Shown here one piece after another: positions 44,973-53,154 of a stretch of DNA of 64,000 nt (position 1 is the first letter of the stretch; each line of letters opens with the position of its first letter). The notes below the pieces were generated by a model. That model saw nothing but the letters and a program-made list of their open reading frames with translations, was not told where the DNA came from and did no database searches. Position numbers and translations under genes: made by a program. Source of the DNA: Gemmatimonas sp. (lineage in GTDB: Bacteria > Gemmatimonadota > Gemmatimonadetes > Gemmatimonadales > Gemmatimonadaceae); contig NZ_JAJTHI010000032.1 of assembly GCF_021298855.1 (NCBI RefSeq), positions 56,584-120,583 on the forward strand, in the 5' to 3' direction.

Positions 44973-45656
44973 TCAGGCGGCGGGTGCCTTCACCTTCGTG
45001 AAGATCGTGTCGGCCAGTTGCTGACGCGCCTCCGCGTTGCGTGTCGTGGCGTTCGGATCGTAGGTCCTCGGGTCCGGCGTGGCCCCCATGGTGGCCAATG
45101 GCGGCTCAGACGCGATGGTCGCGTCGAAGAGGGCGGCGATCTCCGTGAGGCGCGTTTCCATTTCCACGAGCACGGCCGAGGCGTGCGCCAACTGCTGCGC
45201 CGTGATGTCCTGGAACTGCAGCGCGCCCATCATCATGAACAGTTCGTCCCGCAAGGTCGCACGAAGCCTCTGCGCCTTGCCCCGATCCGGCGACGGGACG
45301 GCGTCGATCGCGTCCAGTTCATCGACGATGTGGCTGGCGCGGTCGCAGGCGTCGAGGATGTCGATCGCGGCGTCCTCCGTGGCCACGGTCACTTCCTGGA
45401 TCTTCGCGTGCGTGTTCCGGAGCATGGTGAAGGAGGTGCACTGCAGCACCTGCCTGGTGTCGCGCATTTGGGACAACACGGCGTGGATCTGGCCGTTCGC
45501 GCGCTCGAGAATGACCGGCAGGTCGGAGACGCGCACGGCGTCGAGGCGCGGGTCGTCCGCTGCGGGGCCATCACGGAGCTGGTCGAGCTCCTGGTCGACG
45601 AGGCGCAGGGCGGCCTCGGATTCGTAGTACGCCGCGTGGGCGCGGGAATCGGTCAC
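44973..45656 (-). CDS. cheZ: CheZ, phosphatase of phospho-CheY
   Basis: 227 residues, mostly helical. The catalytic segment MMMGALQFQDITAQQL gives D150 and Q154, matching D143 and Q147 of E. coli CheZ in spacing. The C-terminal tail TIFTKVKAPAA resembles the CheY-binding tail (LFxxxxF-like end less clear). It follows cheY by 9 nt. CheZ is typical of proteobacterial systems, so its presence here helps define the signalling type: a single CheY with active dephosphorylation. Confidence 0.88.
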   Translation of the reverse strand: MTDSRAHAAYYESEAALRLVDQELDQLRDGPAADDPRLDAVRVSDLPVILERANGQIHAVLSQMRDTRQVLQCTSFTMLRNTHAKIQEVTVATEDAAIDILDACDRASHIVDELDAIDAVPSPDRGKAQRLRATLRDELFMMMGALQFQDITAQQLAHASAVLVEMETRLTEIAALFDATIASEPPLATMGATPDPRTYDPNATTRNAEARQQLADTIFTKVKAPAA

Positions 45657-45665
45657 GGGCTCCCC

Positions 45666-46037
45666 TCAGGCCGCCGCCGCAGGCAGGAGCGCATCGATCT
45701 TCTCCTTGAGCGCCTGGGGGGTGAATGGTTTGACGAGGTAGTTGCTCACGCCGGCCGCCATGGCGACCAGAATGTCTTCCTTGGCCGAGCGGGCGGTGAC
45801 CATGAGCACAGGCACCTGTCGGCCGTCGTCACGCAAGCGCAGGGCTTTCGTGAACTCCATGCCGGACATGTTGGGCATGTTCCAGTCTGTAATGACGAAA
45901 CGCACCGAACTGTCGAATCGGGCGAGGGCTTCCAGCCCGTCGCCCGCCTCCACGGTGTCGTGAAAGCCGATCCGCTGCAGCGAGTTGACGACGATACGGC
46001 GCATGGTTGCCGAGTCGTCCACCACGAGGAACTTCAT
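45666..46037 (-). CDS. cheY: CheY, chemotaxis response regulator
   Basis: 123 residues, single receiver domain. Acid pocket D7, D8; phospho-acceptor D51 in VITDWNMP; T81 in MVTARS; K103 in YLVKPF. All switch residues are present. It would bind FliM to change flagellar rotation. It sits between flgM and cheZ on the same strand. Confidence 0.94.
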   Translation of the reverse strand: MKFLVVDDSATMRRIVVNSLQRIGFHDTVEAGDGLEALARFDSSVRFVITDWNMPNMSGMEFTKALRLRDDGRQVPVLMVTARSAKEDILVAMAAGVSNYLVKPFTPQALKEKIDALLPAAAA

Positions 46038-46085
46038 GGGGGCCGGTCTCCAGGGTCTGGCGGGGTATAGCGGGCTCCGACGGCG

Positions 46086-46373
46086 TCAGAGATCGCCGCG
46101 TGAGAGAATGCGCCGGGCGACCTGATCCACCACATCGAGGGTGTTGTAGGCGCCGGACAGCACCCGCTGCCGGAGTTCGGCCACGCGTTCCGGATCGAAT
46201 GCGTCGTTCTGCTCGGCGTTGAGCCGACGGGCGGCATCCGAGATCTGGACCTGGTCCGCCTTGACGGGCTTGACGTCCGGGACCTCGGCGACTGGCTGCG
46301 CGGGGCGCTGGTCGGCCTGGGTGCCCATCGGCGTCAGGCGCAGCAAGTCGGTGTAACCACTGATTTTCGTCAT
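46086..46373 (-). CDS. flgM: FlgM, anti-sigma-28 factor
   Basis: 95 residues from ATG 46373 with a strong AGGAGGAGG ribosome site. The N-terminus is disordered and Pro-rich, and the C-terminal half (VQISDAARRLNA...DPERVAELRQRVLSGAYNTLDVVDQVARRIL) is the FlgM sigma-binding helix set. FlgM holds FliA until the hook is complete and is then exported. A sigma-28-like box directly upstream suggests it controls its own regulon. cheY and cheZ follow on the same strand. Confidence 0.9.
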   Translation of the reverse strand: MTKISGYTDLLRLTPMGTQADQRPAQPVAEVPDVKPVKADQVQISDAARRLNAEQNDAFDPERVAELRQRVLSGAYNTLDVVDQVARRILSRGDL

Positions 46374-46396
46374 AAGGATCCTCCTCCTCCGAGGGA

Positions 46397-46424
46397 CTAT
46401 CGGCAGCGCCGACCCGTAACTTGA
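46397..46424 (-). promoter_or_regulatory. Sigma-28-like promoter before flgM
   Basis: Minus strand TCAAGTTA, 12 nt, GCCGATAG. -35 matches TAAAGTTT at 6 of 8, -10 matches GCCGATAA at 7 of 8. The predicted start is about 17 nt before ATG, leaving room for the strong ribosome site. Confidence 0.6.
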
Positions 46425-46488
46425 GTTGCGCCCTGAATTCCTTCTTCCACAACAGGGCATGCCCCTCGTCTGACCTGAGCGGCTGGCC

Positions 46489-46758
46489 TCAGCGGCTGAC
46501 CCGCTGGGCCGGGCGCGCCGGGTACCGGATGTCGATGGTGGGCGCTGCCGTGACCTCCCGCGACGGATCCGGCTGAAACCGGACCGGAGCCCCGGTGGCC
46601 CACGGCCGCCCTCCCGTACCGGTCACCAGATGGGTTGCCCGCAGTCGCAGCTGCTCCACCTCGTCGGTCGCCAGCATGGCGTCCTGCTCGGCGGCGGCGT
46701 CGAGTTCGTCCAGCTTCTCCTTCAGCAGCTGATCGAAGCGTTCCGGGACAGTGGTCAC
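46489..46758 (-). CDS. Small hypothetical protein in the flagellar unit
   Basis: 89 residues: a helical, acidic N-half (ERFDQLLKEKLDELDAAAEQDAMLATDEVEQLRLRA) and a Pro/Arg-rich C-half. No recognised family. It lies 12 nt after the FlgN-position gene and is probably cotranscribed with fliS, so a small flagellar export or regulatory role is possible. Confidence 0.55.
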   Translation of the reverse strand: MTTVPERFDQLLKEKLDELDAAAEQDAMLATDEVEQLRLRATHLVTGTGGRPWATGAPVRFQPDPSREVTAAPTIDIRYPARPAQRVSR

Positions 46759-46770
46759 GGGTCCGCGGCC

Positions 46771-47232
46771 TCAGCGCCGGAGATCCACGAGACGGGGGCT
46801 GCCCGATGCACCGTAGGCCGAACCCGTCACCGACGCCTGCTGGATGGTCTCCAGTTCGTCGCGCAACGCCGCGGCCCGGCGGCCCACCTTGGCTGCCAGC
46901 TCCACCATGAGGTGGTGGGTGTTCACCACCGCCGCACACACGTCGCCGACCAGCGCTTCGGCGTCGTCCACCACCCGCTCAGTGGCCGCAAAGGCGGCGC
47001 TGTCGGCCGTGGGACGCTCCGAGCGGAGCACGACCAGCTGCTCGGCGAGGTCCTGCAGCAGGCGCTCATGTTCCGCCAGCAGGGCGAAGAACCGTGGGTC
47101 GTCGACCGAGGACGCGACCTCCACCTCCATTTCGCGGGCCAGCACATCCGCGGTGGCGCACAGCGCGAGCGCAGTCCGGGCGGCTTGGACGCGCCTGGCC
47201 GCGGGGGCAGTGGATGCGGCGACGGGGGGCAT
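46771..47232 (-). CDS. Helical hypothetical protein, possible FlgN-like chaperone
   Basis: 153 residues, almost entirely helical with heptad-like spacing (AEHERLLQDLAEQLVVLRSE..., LRDELETIQQA). It follows fliS and lies among late flagellar genes, where FlgN (the chaperone of FlgK and FlgL) is often found; size also fits. The sequence match is too weak to name it. Confidence 0.6.
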   Translation of the reverse strand: MPPVAASTAPAARRVQAARTALALCATADVLAREMEVEVASSVDDPRFFALLAEHERLLQDLAEQLVVLRSERPTADSAAFAATERVVDDAEALVGDVCAAVVNTHHLMVELAAKVGRRAAALRDELETIQQASVTGSAYGASGSPRLVDLRR

Positions 47233-47263
47233 ATGAAGGAATGCGCTCAGGGGGCGGGCCGGG

Positions 47264-47668
47264 TCAGGCGCTCTTGCGCGCCGTCTTCTCGGCGGCCAGC
47301 TGCTCTGCCGCGCCGACGAAGCCGTCGCGCAGCAGGCTCGCGATCGTCACGAGCTTGCGCATGACGTGCAGGTCACCGCGCTGCCCGATGTCGACCAGCT
47401 CGAACAGGAGATACTGATACAGGTCGGCCAGCTGGTTGGCGAGCGCGCCGCCCTTTTCGAAATCGAGCGTTCCCAGCAGCTCGGTCACGATGTCCCGCGC
47501 CCGACGCAACGACGTCAGGCGCAGTTCGACGTCGCGGCGCTCCATGGCGATGCGCGCCCGCTCCAGGTTCACGACCAGCTGCTCGAACACAATGACCACG
47601 AGCTTGTGCGGCGACGCCGCGTGGATCTCCATTTCCCGGTAGCTCGAGGACTGTGAGGCGTAGGACAT
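47264..47668 (-). CDS. fliS: FliS, flagellin export chaperone
   Basis: 134 residues. The family pattern is clear: N-terminal YREMEIHAASPHKLVVIVFEQLVVNLERA and a four-helix bundle with IVTELLGTLDFEKGGALANQLADLYQYLLFEL. FliS binds the disordered C-terminus of flagellin to prevent early polymerisation. A -10-like GCCGATAC sits at the fliD stop, about 60 nt upstream. Confidence 0.95.
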   Translation of the reverse strand: MSYASQSSSYREMEIHAASPHKLVVIVFEQLVVNLERARIAMERRDVELRLTSLRRARDIVTELLGTLDFEKGGALANQLADLYQYLLFELVDIGQRGDLHVMRKLVTIASLLRDGFVGAAEQLAAEKTARKSA

Positions 47669-47700
47669 TGGTACCGAAGTGGCTCAGGGGAGAAGGCTCG

Positions 47701-47720
47701 GGGCGACTCGCATCGCCCCA
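47701..47720 (-). terminator. Hairpin between fliD and fliS
   Basis: GGGGCGA-TGCGAG-TCGCCCC on the minus strand, 7-bp stem. It may end the fliD message or shape the fliS leader; there is no U run. Confidence 0.4.
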
Positions 47721-47730
47721 CGCGTGTGAG

Positions 47731-47738
47731 TATCGGCT
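47731..47738 (-). promoter_or_regulatory. Sigma-28-type -10 box before fliS
   Basis: GCCGATAC (7 of 8 to consensus) follows the fliD stop directly. No convincing -35 is seen upstream, so this may be weak or activator-dependent. Confidence 0.35.
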
Positions 47739-49797
47739 ACTGCTTGTTGCCCTGAAGTCCCTGCATGCTCGCCAGCAGGGACCCGCTCTGCTGCTTGAGC
47801 TTGGACACGGCCTCTTCCATGCGGGTGTACTGCTGGATGAGCTGCTGCCGGCGCGACTCGAGCCGCTTCTGCGCATCGGCCTCGCGCTGCCGGAGCGTAA
47901 TGGTGGTCTGCGTGATGGTGTCGATCTGGACGCTGATCGCCCCGTTCCCGAACGAGGTCGCCGCATCGGTGGCGGCGACGAACGCCGTGCCCAGGCCGGT
48001 CATGCCGAAGAGCGTCTCGACCTCGGTGGGCGCCGATGTCATGGCCGTCTTGAACGTGTCCTCGCTGAAGGTGAGGAGACCGTTGCGGTCGAGCACCAAC
48101 CCCACACTGACGGCCGAACCGTAGGTGGCGTTGCCGGCCACCTGGGTTCGCAGCGACGCCGTGAAGCTGTCCACCACGCGCCGCAACGTGCTGTCGGCAT
48201 ACAGCGGCGCCCCGGGAACCCGCTGCTCGTCGAAGAACTTGCGGACGTCGTTGTAGGCATCGCGGAAGGCCTTTACCGCGTCCGTGGCGCCCTTCACGTC
48301 GCGATCCACCGTGACGTCGATCGCGGTACCCGGCTCGGCCGTGAGGAGGTTGAGGTTCACGCCGTTGATCGCGTCCGTGATGGTGTTGGACGACCGCACG
48401 ACCTCCCGGCCATCCACGCGGATCACCGCATCCTGGCCTCGCTGCAATTCGCGACTGCGCCCGACCACCGCCGTGGTCGCGGTGGCGAGCGACGCGGTGG
48501 AGCCGCTGGCCCGGGTAATGCTCAGGGCGAGCGACAGCCGCGAGGCGCCGCCCGTCTGGTCGGTGAGGCGAATCCGCCCATCCTCCCCGAGCGCCGCCGT
48601 GGCAGGGCGCGCCCCGGCCCCGAAGCCGCTCGTGGCGTCGTTGAGCCGGTCGAGCAGCGTCTGCATGGTGTCACCGGGCTGGACGACCAGGCCGAAGTTC
48701 ACCGCCGTGCCGTCGCCGCGCGTGCCGCGAATGTTGATCGCGTCACCAACCGCGAGATTGGCGGCCACGCCGTCCACCTTGAGGCTGCTCAGTGGCGACG
48801 ACGCGGTGGCGCCGAGTTCGGAGGCGCCTCCACCGCTGGTGAAGATCCCGGTCTGCATGGTCTGGCGCACGAGACCGGCCGTGCCGGCCTGGAACCCCAG
48901 CGCGTCGATCGCATTCTGTGAGAACGGATCACCGGCCACGGCCGACACATTGCCATCCACCACGAGACGATAACGCGTCTCGTTCCCGTACAGCTCCGAC
49001 TCCACCGATGCCGAGCCGCCGGCCGCGTTGATTCGCGCGGCAATCGTCGCGATCGATTCCGTCGCCAGGTCCGCCGTGACGACCACGTCGCCGACGCGGA
49101 TCTGAGCTGGCTGGGGAAAGACGGCCATGCCCATCGCCGCCGCGGCGGCAATCGTGGCGGACGAAATGGGCTTGGAGCGCGTGTCCACGAACCCGAGTTC
49201 GCGCGTGAGGGCACCGGTGATGTCGGCGCCCGTCACGTTGGTCGCGCCAGCCGAGTTGGCCGTGAGGACCAGACGCCCCGCCGTCCCCCCCTCGTTCACG
49301 ATCGTGGCCGTGACCCCGGCGTTCGCCTCGTTGATCTTGGTGCGGATGCCCTCGAGCGAATCGGTCGCCGCCACGCTGATGGCGGTCCCGTTGATCGAGA
49401 ACGATCCCGTGAGATTGCGCGCGGCCGTGACGTCGCTGAATGAGCGCCCGGACCACTTGGCGGTATCCGCCAGCTGCAACACCTCGACGCGGTACCGCCC
49501 GGCGGTCGCGTTGGTCGTGGGCGTCGCCGACAGGAGGGTGCGGGACGTCGACGGACTCGACGGGACGGTCGCGGAAAAACCACCAAAGCCCGTGCGCCGG
49601 AGCGCGCGTGCATTGGTGTTGAGCGTTTCGACCAGCTTCTGCAGCTTGGTCCACGCGTCTTTCTGTTCGCTGCGGGCGGTGATCCGACTGGTGATCGGGG
49701 TGACCGAGCGGGCTTCCAGGGCCTTGATCGTCGAATCGACGATGTCGTTCCACTGCATGCCGCTACTCAGGCCCCCGATATTCATCGAGGTGGACAT
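47737..49797 (-). CDS. fliD: FliD, flagellar filament cap
   Basis: 686 residues, longer than E. coli FliD (468). N-terminal FliD_N (MNIGGLSSGMQWNDIVDSTIKALEA...ITSRITARSEQKDAWTKL), a middle of repeated FliD-type insert domains (SFSINGTAIS...), and the C-terminal FliD_C with a coiled tail (LESRRQQLIQQYTRMEEAVSKLKQQ). It caps the filament and folds arriving flagellin. It lies downstream of flagellin, separated by a strong hairpin. Confidence 0.94.
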   Translation of the reverse strand: MSTSMNIGGLSSGMQWNDIVDSTIKALEARSVTPITSRITARSEQKDAWTKLQKLVETLNTNARALRRTGFGGFSATVPSSPSTSRTLLSATPTTNATAGRYRVEVLQLADTAKWSGRSFSDVTAARNLTGSFSINGTAISVAATDSLEGIRTKINEANAGVTATIVNEGGTAGRLVLTANSAGATNVTGADITGALTRELGFVDTRSKPISSATIAAAAAMGMAVFPQPAQIRVGDVVVTADLATESIATIAARINAAGGSASVESELYGNETRYRLVVDGNVSAVAGDPFSQNAIDALGFQAGTAGLVRQTMQTGIFTSGGGASELGATASSPLSSLKVDGVAANLAVGDAINIRGTRGDGTAVNFGLVVQPGDTMQTLLDRLNDATSGFGAGARPATAALGEDGRIRLTDQTGGASRLSLALSITRASGSTASLATATTAVVGRSRELQRGQDAVIRVDGREVVRSSNTITDAINGVNLNLLTAEPGTAIDVTVDRDVKGATDAVKAFRDAYNDVRKFFDEQRVPGAPLYADSTLRRVVDSFTASLRTQVAGNATYGSAVSVGLVLDRNGLLTFSEDTFKTAMTSAPTEVETLFGMTGLGTAFVAATDAATSFGNGAISVQIDTITQTTITLRQREADAQKRLESRRQQLIQQYTRMEEAVSKLKQQSGSLLASMQGLQGNKQ

Positions 49798-49829
49798 GGG
49801 TTCCTCTCAGCTGTGCATCTAAGGCCAGT

Positions 49830-49861
49830 CCCCGGGACCGGCGAGAACGCCGGCCCCGGGG
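49830..49861 (-). terminator. Strong hairpin after flagellin
   Basis: Minus strand CCCCGGGG-CCGGCG-TTCT-CGCCGG-TCCCGGGG: a 14-bp stem with one G-U pair and a 4-nt loop. It lies 25 nt after the flagellin stop, in front of fliD. It probably stabilises and largely ends the flagellin message, with readthrough to fliD. Confidence 0.75.
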
Positions 49862-49886
49862 AATCTCACGTCAGGAGAACGCGGGT

Positions 49887-50654
49887 TTAGCGGAGGAGCT
49901 GGAGAATGCCCTGGCTGCCCTGGTTCGCCTGCGACAGCATGGCCTGCGCCGCCTGCGTGAGGATGTTGCTGCGGGTGTACGTGGCCATTTCCTCGGCCAT
50001 GTCGACGTCACGAATGGTGGACTCGGCCGCGCGGACGTTCACGACCGCCGACTTGAGGTTCTGCACCGTGTAGTCGAGCACGTTCTGACCGGCACCGATG
50101 TTGCCCAGCACCGCGTTCACGACGTCGAGCGCCGCGTCGGCATCGGCCAGGGTCGAGGACCCCGTCAGCGCCGACTGCGTGAGGCTGGCGTTGATGGTCA
50201 GCGTGCCGTTGGCCGTGGCATCGGACACCTGGTAGACGATCGACCCGAACACCGCCGTGCCCTGCAGGTTCGACGAGTTCTGGATACGCGTGGCTTCCGT
50301 GGAGAGGCTCGCGATTTCGGCGTCCATCGTGGCGATGGTCGCCGTGCTCGACGTGCCGTTGTTCTTCTGCACGATGAGCTCCTTCTGACGCTCGATGATG
50401 CGGCCGATGATCTGGGCAGCGCCTTCCGCGATCTGGAGCATGGCGTTGCCCTGCTCGGCGTTCGCCGCCGCCTGCGAGAGGGCACGGCTCTGCGTCCGCA
50501 GCTTGTTGGCGATCGCCAGACCGGCGGCGTCGTCGGCGGCGCGCGAGATGCGCAGGCCCGACGCGAGCTTCCGCATGCTGCTGTCCATCGCCATGTTGTT
50601 GACGAAGGCGTTGCGCGAAGCCGTGAGGGCGCCGACGTTGGTATTGATACGCAT
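49887..50654 (-). CDS. fliC: Flagellin, short form
   Basis: 255 residues: only the conserved D0/D1 helices at the N-terminus (MRINTNVGALTASRNAFVNNMAMDSSMRKLASGLRI cut short here) and C-terminus (ESTIRDVDMAEEMATYTRSNILTQAAQAMLSQANQG...LQLLR), with a small central loop and no D2/D3. It is a single copy in this window. The 5' leader has a GGAGGA ribosome site, a hairpin and a sigma-28-like promoter. Its Ser/Thr-rich centre (NGTSSTATIATMD) could be glycosylated by the neighbouring enzyme; that is inference. Confidence 0.95.
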   Translation of the reverse strand: MRINTNVGALTASRNAFVNNMAMDSSMRKLASGLRISRAADDAAGLAIANKLRTQSRALSQAAANAEQGNAMLQIAEGAAQIIGRIIERQKELIVQKNNGTSSTATIATMDAEIASLSTEATRIQNSSNLQGTAVFGSIVYQVSDATANGTLTINASLTQSALTGSSTLADADAALDVVNAVLGNIGAGQNVLDYTVQNLKSAVVNVRAAESTIRDVDMAEEMATYTRSNILTQAAQAMLSQANQGSQGILQLLR

Positions 50655-50680
50655 GGTACTATCCTCCGTGATGTGTGTGT

Positions 50681-50698
50681 CGAGGCATCCGTGCCTCG
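50681..50698 (-). promoter_or_regulatory. Hairpin in the flagellin leader
   Basis: CGAGGCA-TCCG-TGCCTCG, 7-bp stem with a 4-nt loop, about 14 nt upstream of the ribosome site. It may protect the mRNA or bind a regulator such as CsrA, which often acts on flagellin leaders. Confidence 0.5.
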
Positions 50699-50734
50699 TT
50701 CCGCGTCCGACGTCCGGAGCGCGGTCAGTGCACA

Positions 50735-50761
50735 GTCTCGGAGCCGGGCCGCGGAACTTGA
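50735..50761 (-). promoter_or_regulatory. Sigma-28-like promoter before flagellin
   Basis: Minus strand TCAAGTTC, 11 nt, TCCGAGAC. The -35 has CAAGTT and the -10 has CCGA; 6 and 5 of 8 positions match. The predicted leader is about 75 nt. Confidence 0.5.
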
Positions 50762-50967
50762 GCGGACGAGCGATTCCGACCGGAGTTCTGGCCCAACGTC
50801 TCACACTCCCGGCACACCCGTCCCGCTCTCGGCGCTCGGCGTCACACCGGGGGGCTCCGCCGCCTCCCCGCCCACGCGGACTCGGCAGGATCTGCCGACC
50901 AGAGAGAGGGCGCAGGCGGCAGCCCGTGCCGATTGGCCACCGGAATGCCTCGAAAGTGTTTATTTTA

Positions 50968-50996
50968 CAAGTACTTGCATTGGCACGATTCGTGCT
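50968..50996 (+). promoter_or_regulatory. Two palindromes and a sigma-54-like site before the TPR-glycosyltransferase
   Basis: CAAGTACTTG (50968-50977) is a perfect palindrome. GCACGATTCGTGC (50983-50995) is another. The second overlaps TGGCAC-N5-GTGCT (50981-50996), which has the GG and GC pair at sigma-54 spacing, with one base off TTGCW. Either an operator or a sigma-54 promoter, or both. Confidence 0.45.
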
Positions 50997-51062
50997 CGAG
51001 GTGACGGAAACGTGAATGGCTCGCGTCCGAGCCGATCTCCCCCTCCGCCCCGTCCGCTCCGC

Positions 51063-52499
51063 ATGCGACCCCCCGCGCCACGCCCCCCTCGGAACGCCAG
51101 ACTCGCCGCCCACACGCGCCCCGGGGAACGCCCGGCCGCTTCGCGCTGGCAGGCGCGGTACCGCGAGGCGCGCGAGGTGGAGCGCGCCGGGGATACCCCG
51201 GCAGCCATCGCCATGCTGGAGGAGGTGGTCGCCGTCGCGCCCAACGAGCACGTGCCGCATCACGATCTGGCGGTCCTCTATCGCCGCGTCGGACGGCTGG
51301 CAGACGCGCTCCGGGAGTTCCACGCCGTGGCGACGCTCTGCCCGCACGACAGCACGGCGGCGAACGACGTGGCCGCGGTCCTCTCGCAAATGGGGCATCA
51401 GCCCCTCGCCTTCGCCTCGGTCGAGCGCGCGCTGGCGCTCGACCCCACGAACGTGGCGGCCATGCACAACCTGGCCGAAATCCTCAAGCACATGGGCGAC
51501 GCCGCCGCCGCCCGGGACGTGTACGCCGCCGCGCTCGCCCTGGCACCGAACGACGCACGGGCCCGCATGCAGTACGGCATGGTGCTGGTGGCGCTGGGGG
51601 CATGGCCGGCCGGTTGGGCCGAGATGGAGCACCGCGAAGAGGCCATCGGGGTCGAGGTGCTGTACCGCGAACGCCCGCAGACCCCCCGCTGGACGGGGCG
51701 CGAACCCCTAAGCGGGAAGCGGCTGCTCATCGTACACGAGCAGGGATTGGGTGACAGCATCATGTGCGCCCGCTTCGCCGCCACCCTCGCCGCGCGCGGC
51801 GCCACGGTGCACCTGAGAACCATGGAGCCCCTGCTGCCTCTCCTGAGCGCGGCGCCCGGCGTGGCCGAGTGCAGTGTCGACGGCACCCCGCTGCCCGACC
51901 ATGACCTGCACATCCCCCTCATGTCGCTGATGCACGCGCTCGCGATCGGGCCGGAGGGGCTCAACGGCGCGCCCTATCTCGCTCCGCAGGGCGCATGCCC
52001 GCCGCACCTCGCCGAGCAGCTCCCGCGCGACGGGGTGCCCACGGTCGCCCTCACGTGGGCGGGGAATCCCCAGCACACCAACGATCATCGTCGCTCGATG
52101 CGCGGGGCCCAGCTGGCCCCGCTGCTGCAGCTGCCCGGCGTGCGGTTCGTAGCCATGCAGAAATCCCCCGCGGTGGCCAGCGCCCTGCCGCCGGAGCTGC
52201 AGGACCGGCTGGTCGACGTGGGAGCCCAGTGCCACTCGTTCAACGACACGGCGCATGCCCTGCAGCGGGTCGACCTGCTGGTGACCGTCGACACCTCCGT
52301 GGCGCATCTGGCGGGTGCCACGGGCGTGCGCACGTTACTCTGCTTGCCGTTCTGCCCCGACTATCGCTGGGGGGTGAGCGGCGAGCATTCCCCGTGGTAC
52401 GACAGCCACACCATGCTTCGTCAGCGGGATGCGTCGGGGTGGGATGGCGTGCTGGGCGACGTGATGGCCGCGGTCCGGCAGTTGCGGGATCGCGGCTGA
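51063..52499 (+). CDS. TPR protein with glycosyltransferase-like C-terminus, candidate flagellin glycosyltransferase
   Basis: 478 residues from ATG 51063 (a longer low-complexity extension exists and a GTG at 51012 is possible). Residues ~30-170 are about four tetratricopeptide repeats (LAVLYRRVGRLADALREF, LAEILKHMGDAAAARDVY). Residues ~215-475 resemble GT9/heptosyltransferase-like folds: VHEQGLGDSIMCARF, LTWAGNPQHTNDHRRSM, DTSVAHLAGATGVRTLLCLP. This architecture is found in flagellar loci of other bacteria. It lies between flagellin and fliW on the opposite strand. Flagellin modification is inferred from context. Confidence 0.8.
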   Translation: MRPPAPRPPRNARLAAHTRPGERPAASRWQARYREAREVERAGDTPAAIAMLEEVVAVAPNEHVPHHDLAVLYRRVGRLADALREFHAVATLCPHDSTAANDVAAVLSQMGHQPLAFASVERALALDPTNVAAMHNLAEILKHMGDAAAARDVYAAALALAPNDARARMQYGMVLVALGAWPAGWAEMEHREEAIGVEVLYRERPQTPRWTGREPLSGKRLLIVHEQGLGDSIMCARFAATLAARGATVHLRTMEPLLPLLSAAPGVAECSVDGTPLPDHDLHIPLMSLMHALAIGPEGLNGAPYLAPQGACPPHLAEQLPRDGVPTVALTWAGNPQHTNDHRRSMRGAQLAPLLQLPGVRFVAMQKSPAVASALPPELQDRLVDVGAQCHSFNDTAHALQRVDLLVTVDTSVAHLAGATGVRTLLCLPFCPDYRWGVSGEHSPWYDSHTMLRQRDASGWDGVLGDVMAAVRQLRDRG

Positions 52500-52548
52500 G
52501 CGCGGCCCTCGGCGGCGGTCGTGAATTCCGCCCGGACGACGGGTCGCA

Positions 52549-52569
52549 GCGAGACCGTTCCGATCTCGC
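52549..52569 (+). terminator. Hairpin after the TPR-glycosyltransferase
   Basis: GCGAGA-CCGTTCCGA-TCTCGC, with a partly paired loop, about 50 nt after the stop, in the convergent gap before fliW. No U run. Confidence 0.4.
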
Positions 52570-52654
52570 CCGGATTCCCCGAAGAGGTACCCCCATGCCG
52601 GTTGCCATTCTCGCCGGCCGACCAGTTCAGGAGCTCGATGTGCCTGCGGCGCGA

Positions 52655-53149
52655 TCAGCCCTGGGCCACGGGATCGTCCTGCAGCGGATACCGCGAGAGG
52701 TCGACCGCCTCGGCCAGACCGAACTGCTCGTCCCGATTCACCACCTGCTTCACCAGGCACTTGCTGAGGTTGAAGACGAGCGGAGCGCGGAAATTGGCGG
52801 TGACCGACCCACCGGCCGCTCCGGGCAAGGCGACCAGCACCAACGCCAGCGCATCCGCTTCGTTCACCAGCGCCAGTTCATCGCGCTCGTGGTCGGTGAG
52901 ATCGATGCTGTACCCGTCGACCGCCACGAACGGATCGGCGAGCACGAAGGTCGTTGCCGAGTCGGTGGTGGAAAGGAACCACCAGAGCCCCCGGCGCGCC
53001 GCCGGCAACAGCGCGAACTCGCGATGCGGCTCGAAGCCCCACATCGGCACCGTGAAGCGCATCACCGCATCGGCGGGCACCTCCATCATGCCGAGGGGGT
53101 GGGCAATCGCAACGGGGCCGCGGGACTGTTCCATGGCGGCAGTGCTCAT
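52655..53149 (-). CDS. fliW: FliW, flagellin-binding antagonist of CsrA
   Basis: 164 residues, beta-rich. FliW pattern: HPLGMMEVPADAVMRFTVPMWGFEPHREFALLP...LWWFLSTTDSATTFVLADPF, and a late TANFRAPLVFNLSKCLVKQVV. FliW binds CsrA and releases it when flagellin accumulates, tuning flagellin translation. In many genomes csrA is adjacent; I see no csrA in this window. It follows flgL by 5 nt. Confidence 0.9.
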   Translation of the reverse strand: MSTAAMEQSRGPVAIAHPLGMMEVPADAVMRFTVPMWGFEPHREFALLPAARRGLWWFLSTTDSATTFVLADPFVAVDGYSIDLTDHERDELALVNEADALALVLVALPGAAGGSVTANFRAPLVFNLSKCLVKQVVNRDEQFGLAEAVDLSRYPLQDDPVAQG

Positions 53150-53154
53150 CGGGG

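Larger units (their letters stand above)
50655..51062. other. Divergent regulatory gap between flagellin and the TPR-glycosyltransferase
   Basis: 408 nt. It holds the flagellin leader and its sigma-28-like promoter (50735-50761), the leader hairpin (50681-50698), and, near the other end, an AT-rich patch with two palindromes and a sigma-54-like site (50968-50996). The open frame across it is low-complexity and has no start context. Confidence 0.7.

Noticed and set aside
50673..51062. N-terminal extension of the TPR-glycosyltransferase
   Set aside because: Ser/Pro/Arg low-complexity translation that runs through the flagellin promoter, palindromes and sigma-54-like site; no ribosome site.
52500..52654. 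Hidden csrA between the TPR gene and fliW
   Set aside because: No frame on either strand gives the MLVLTRK-type start or CsrA length.
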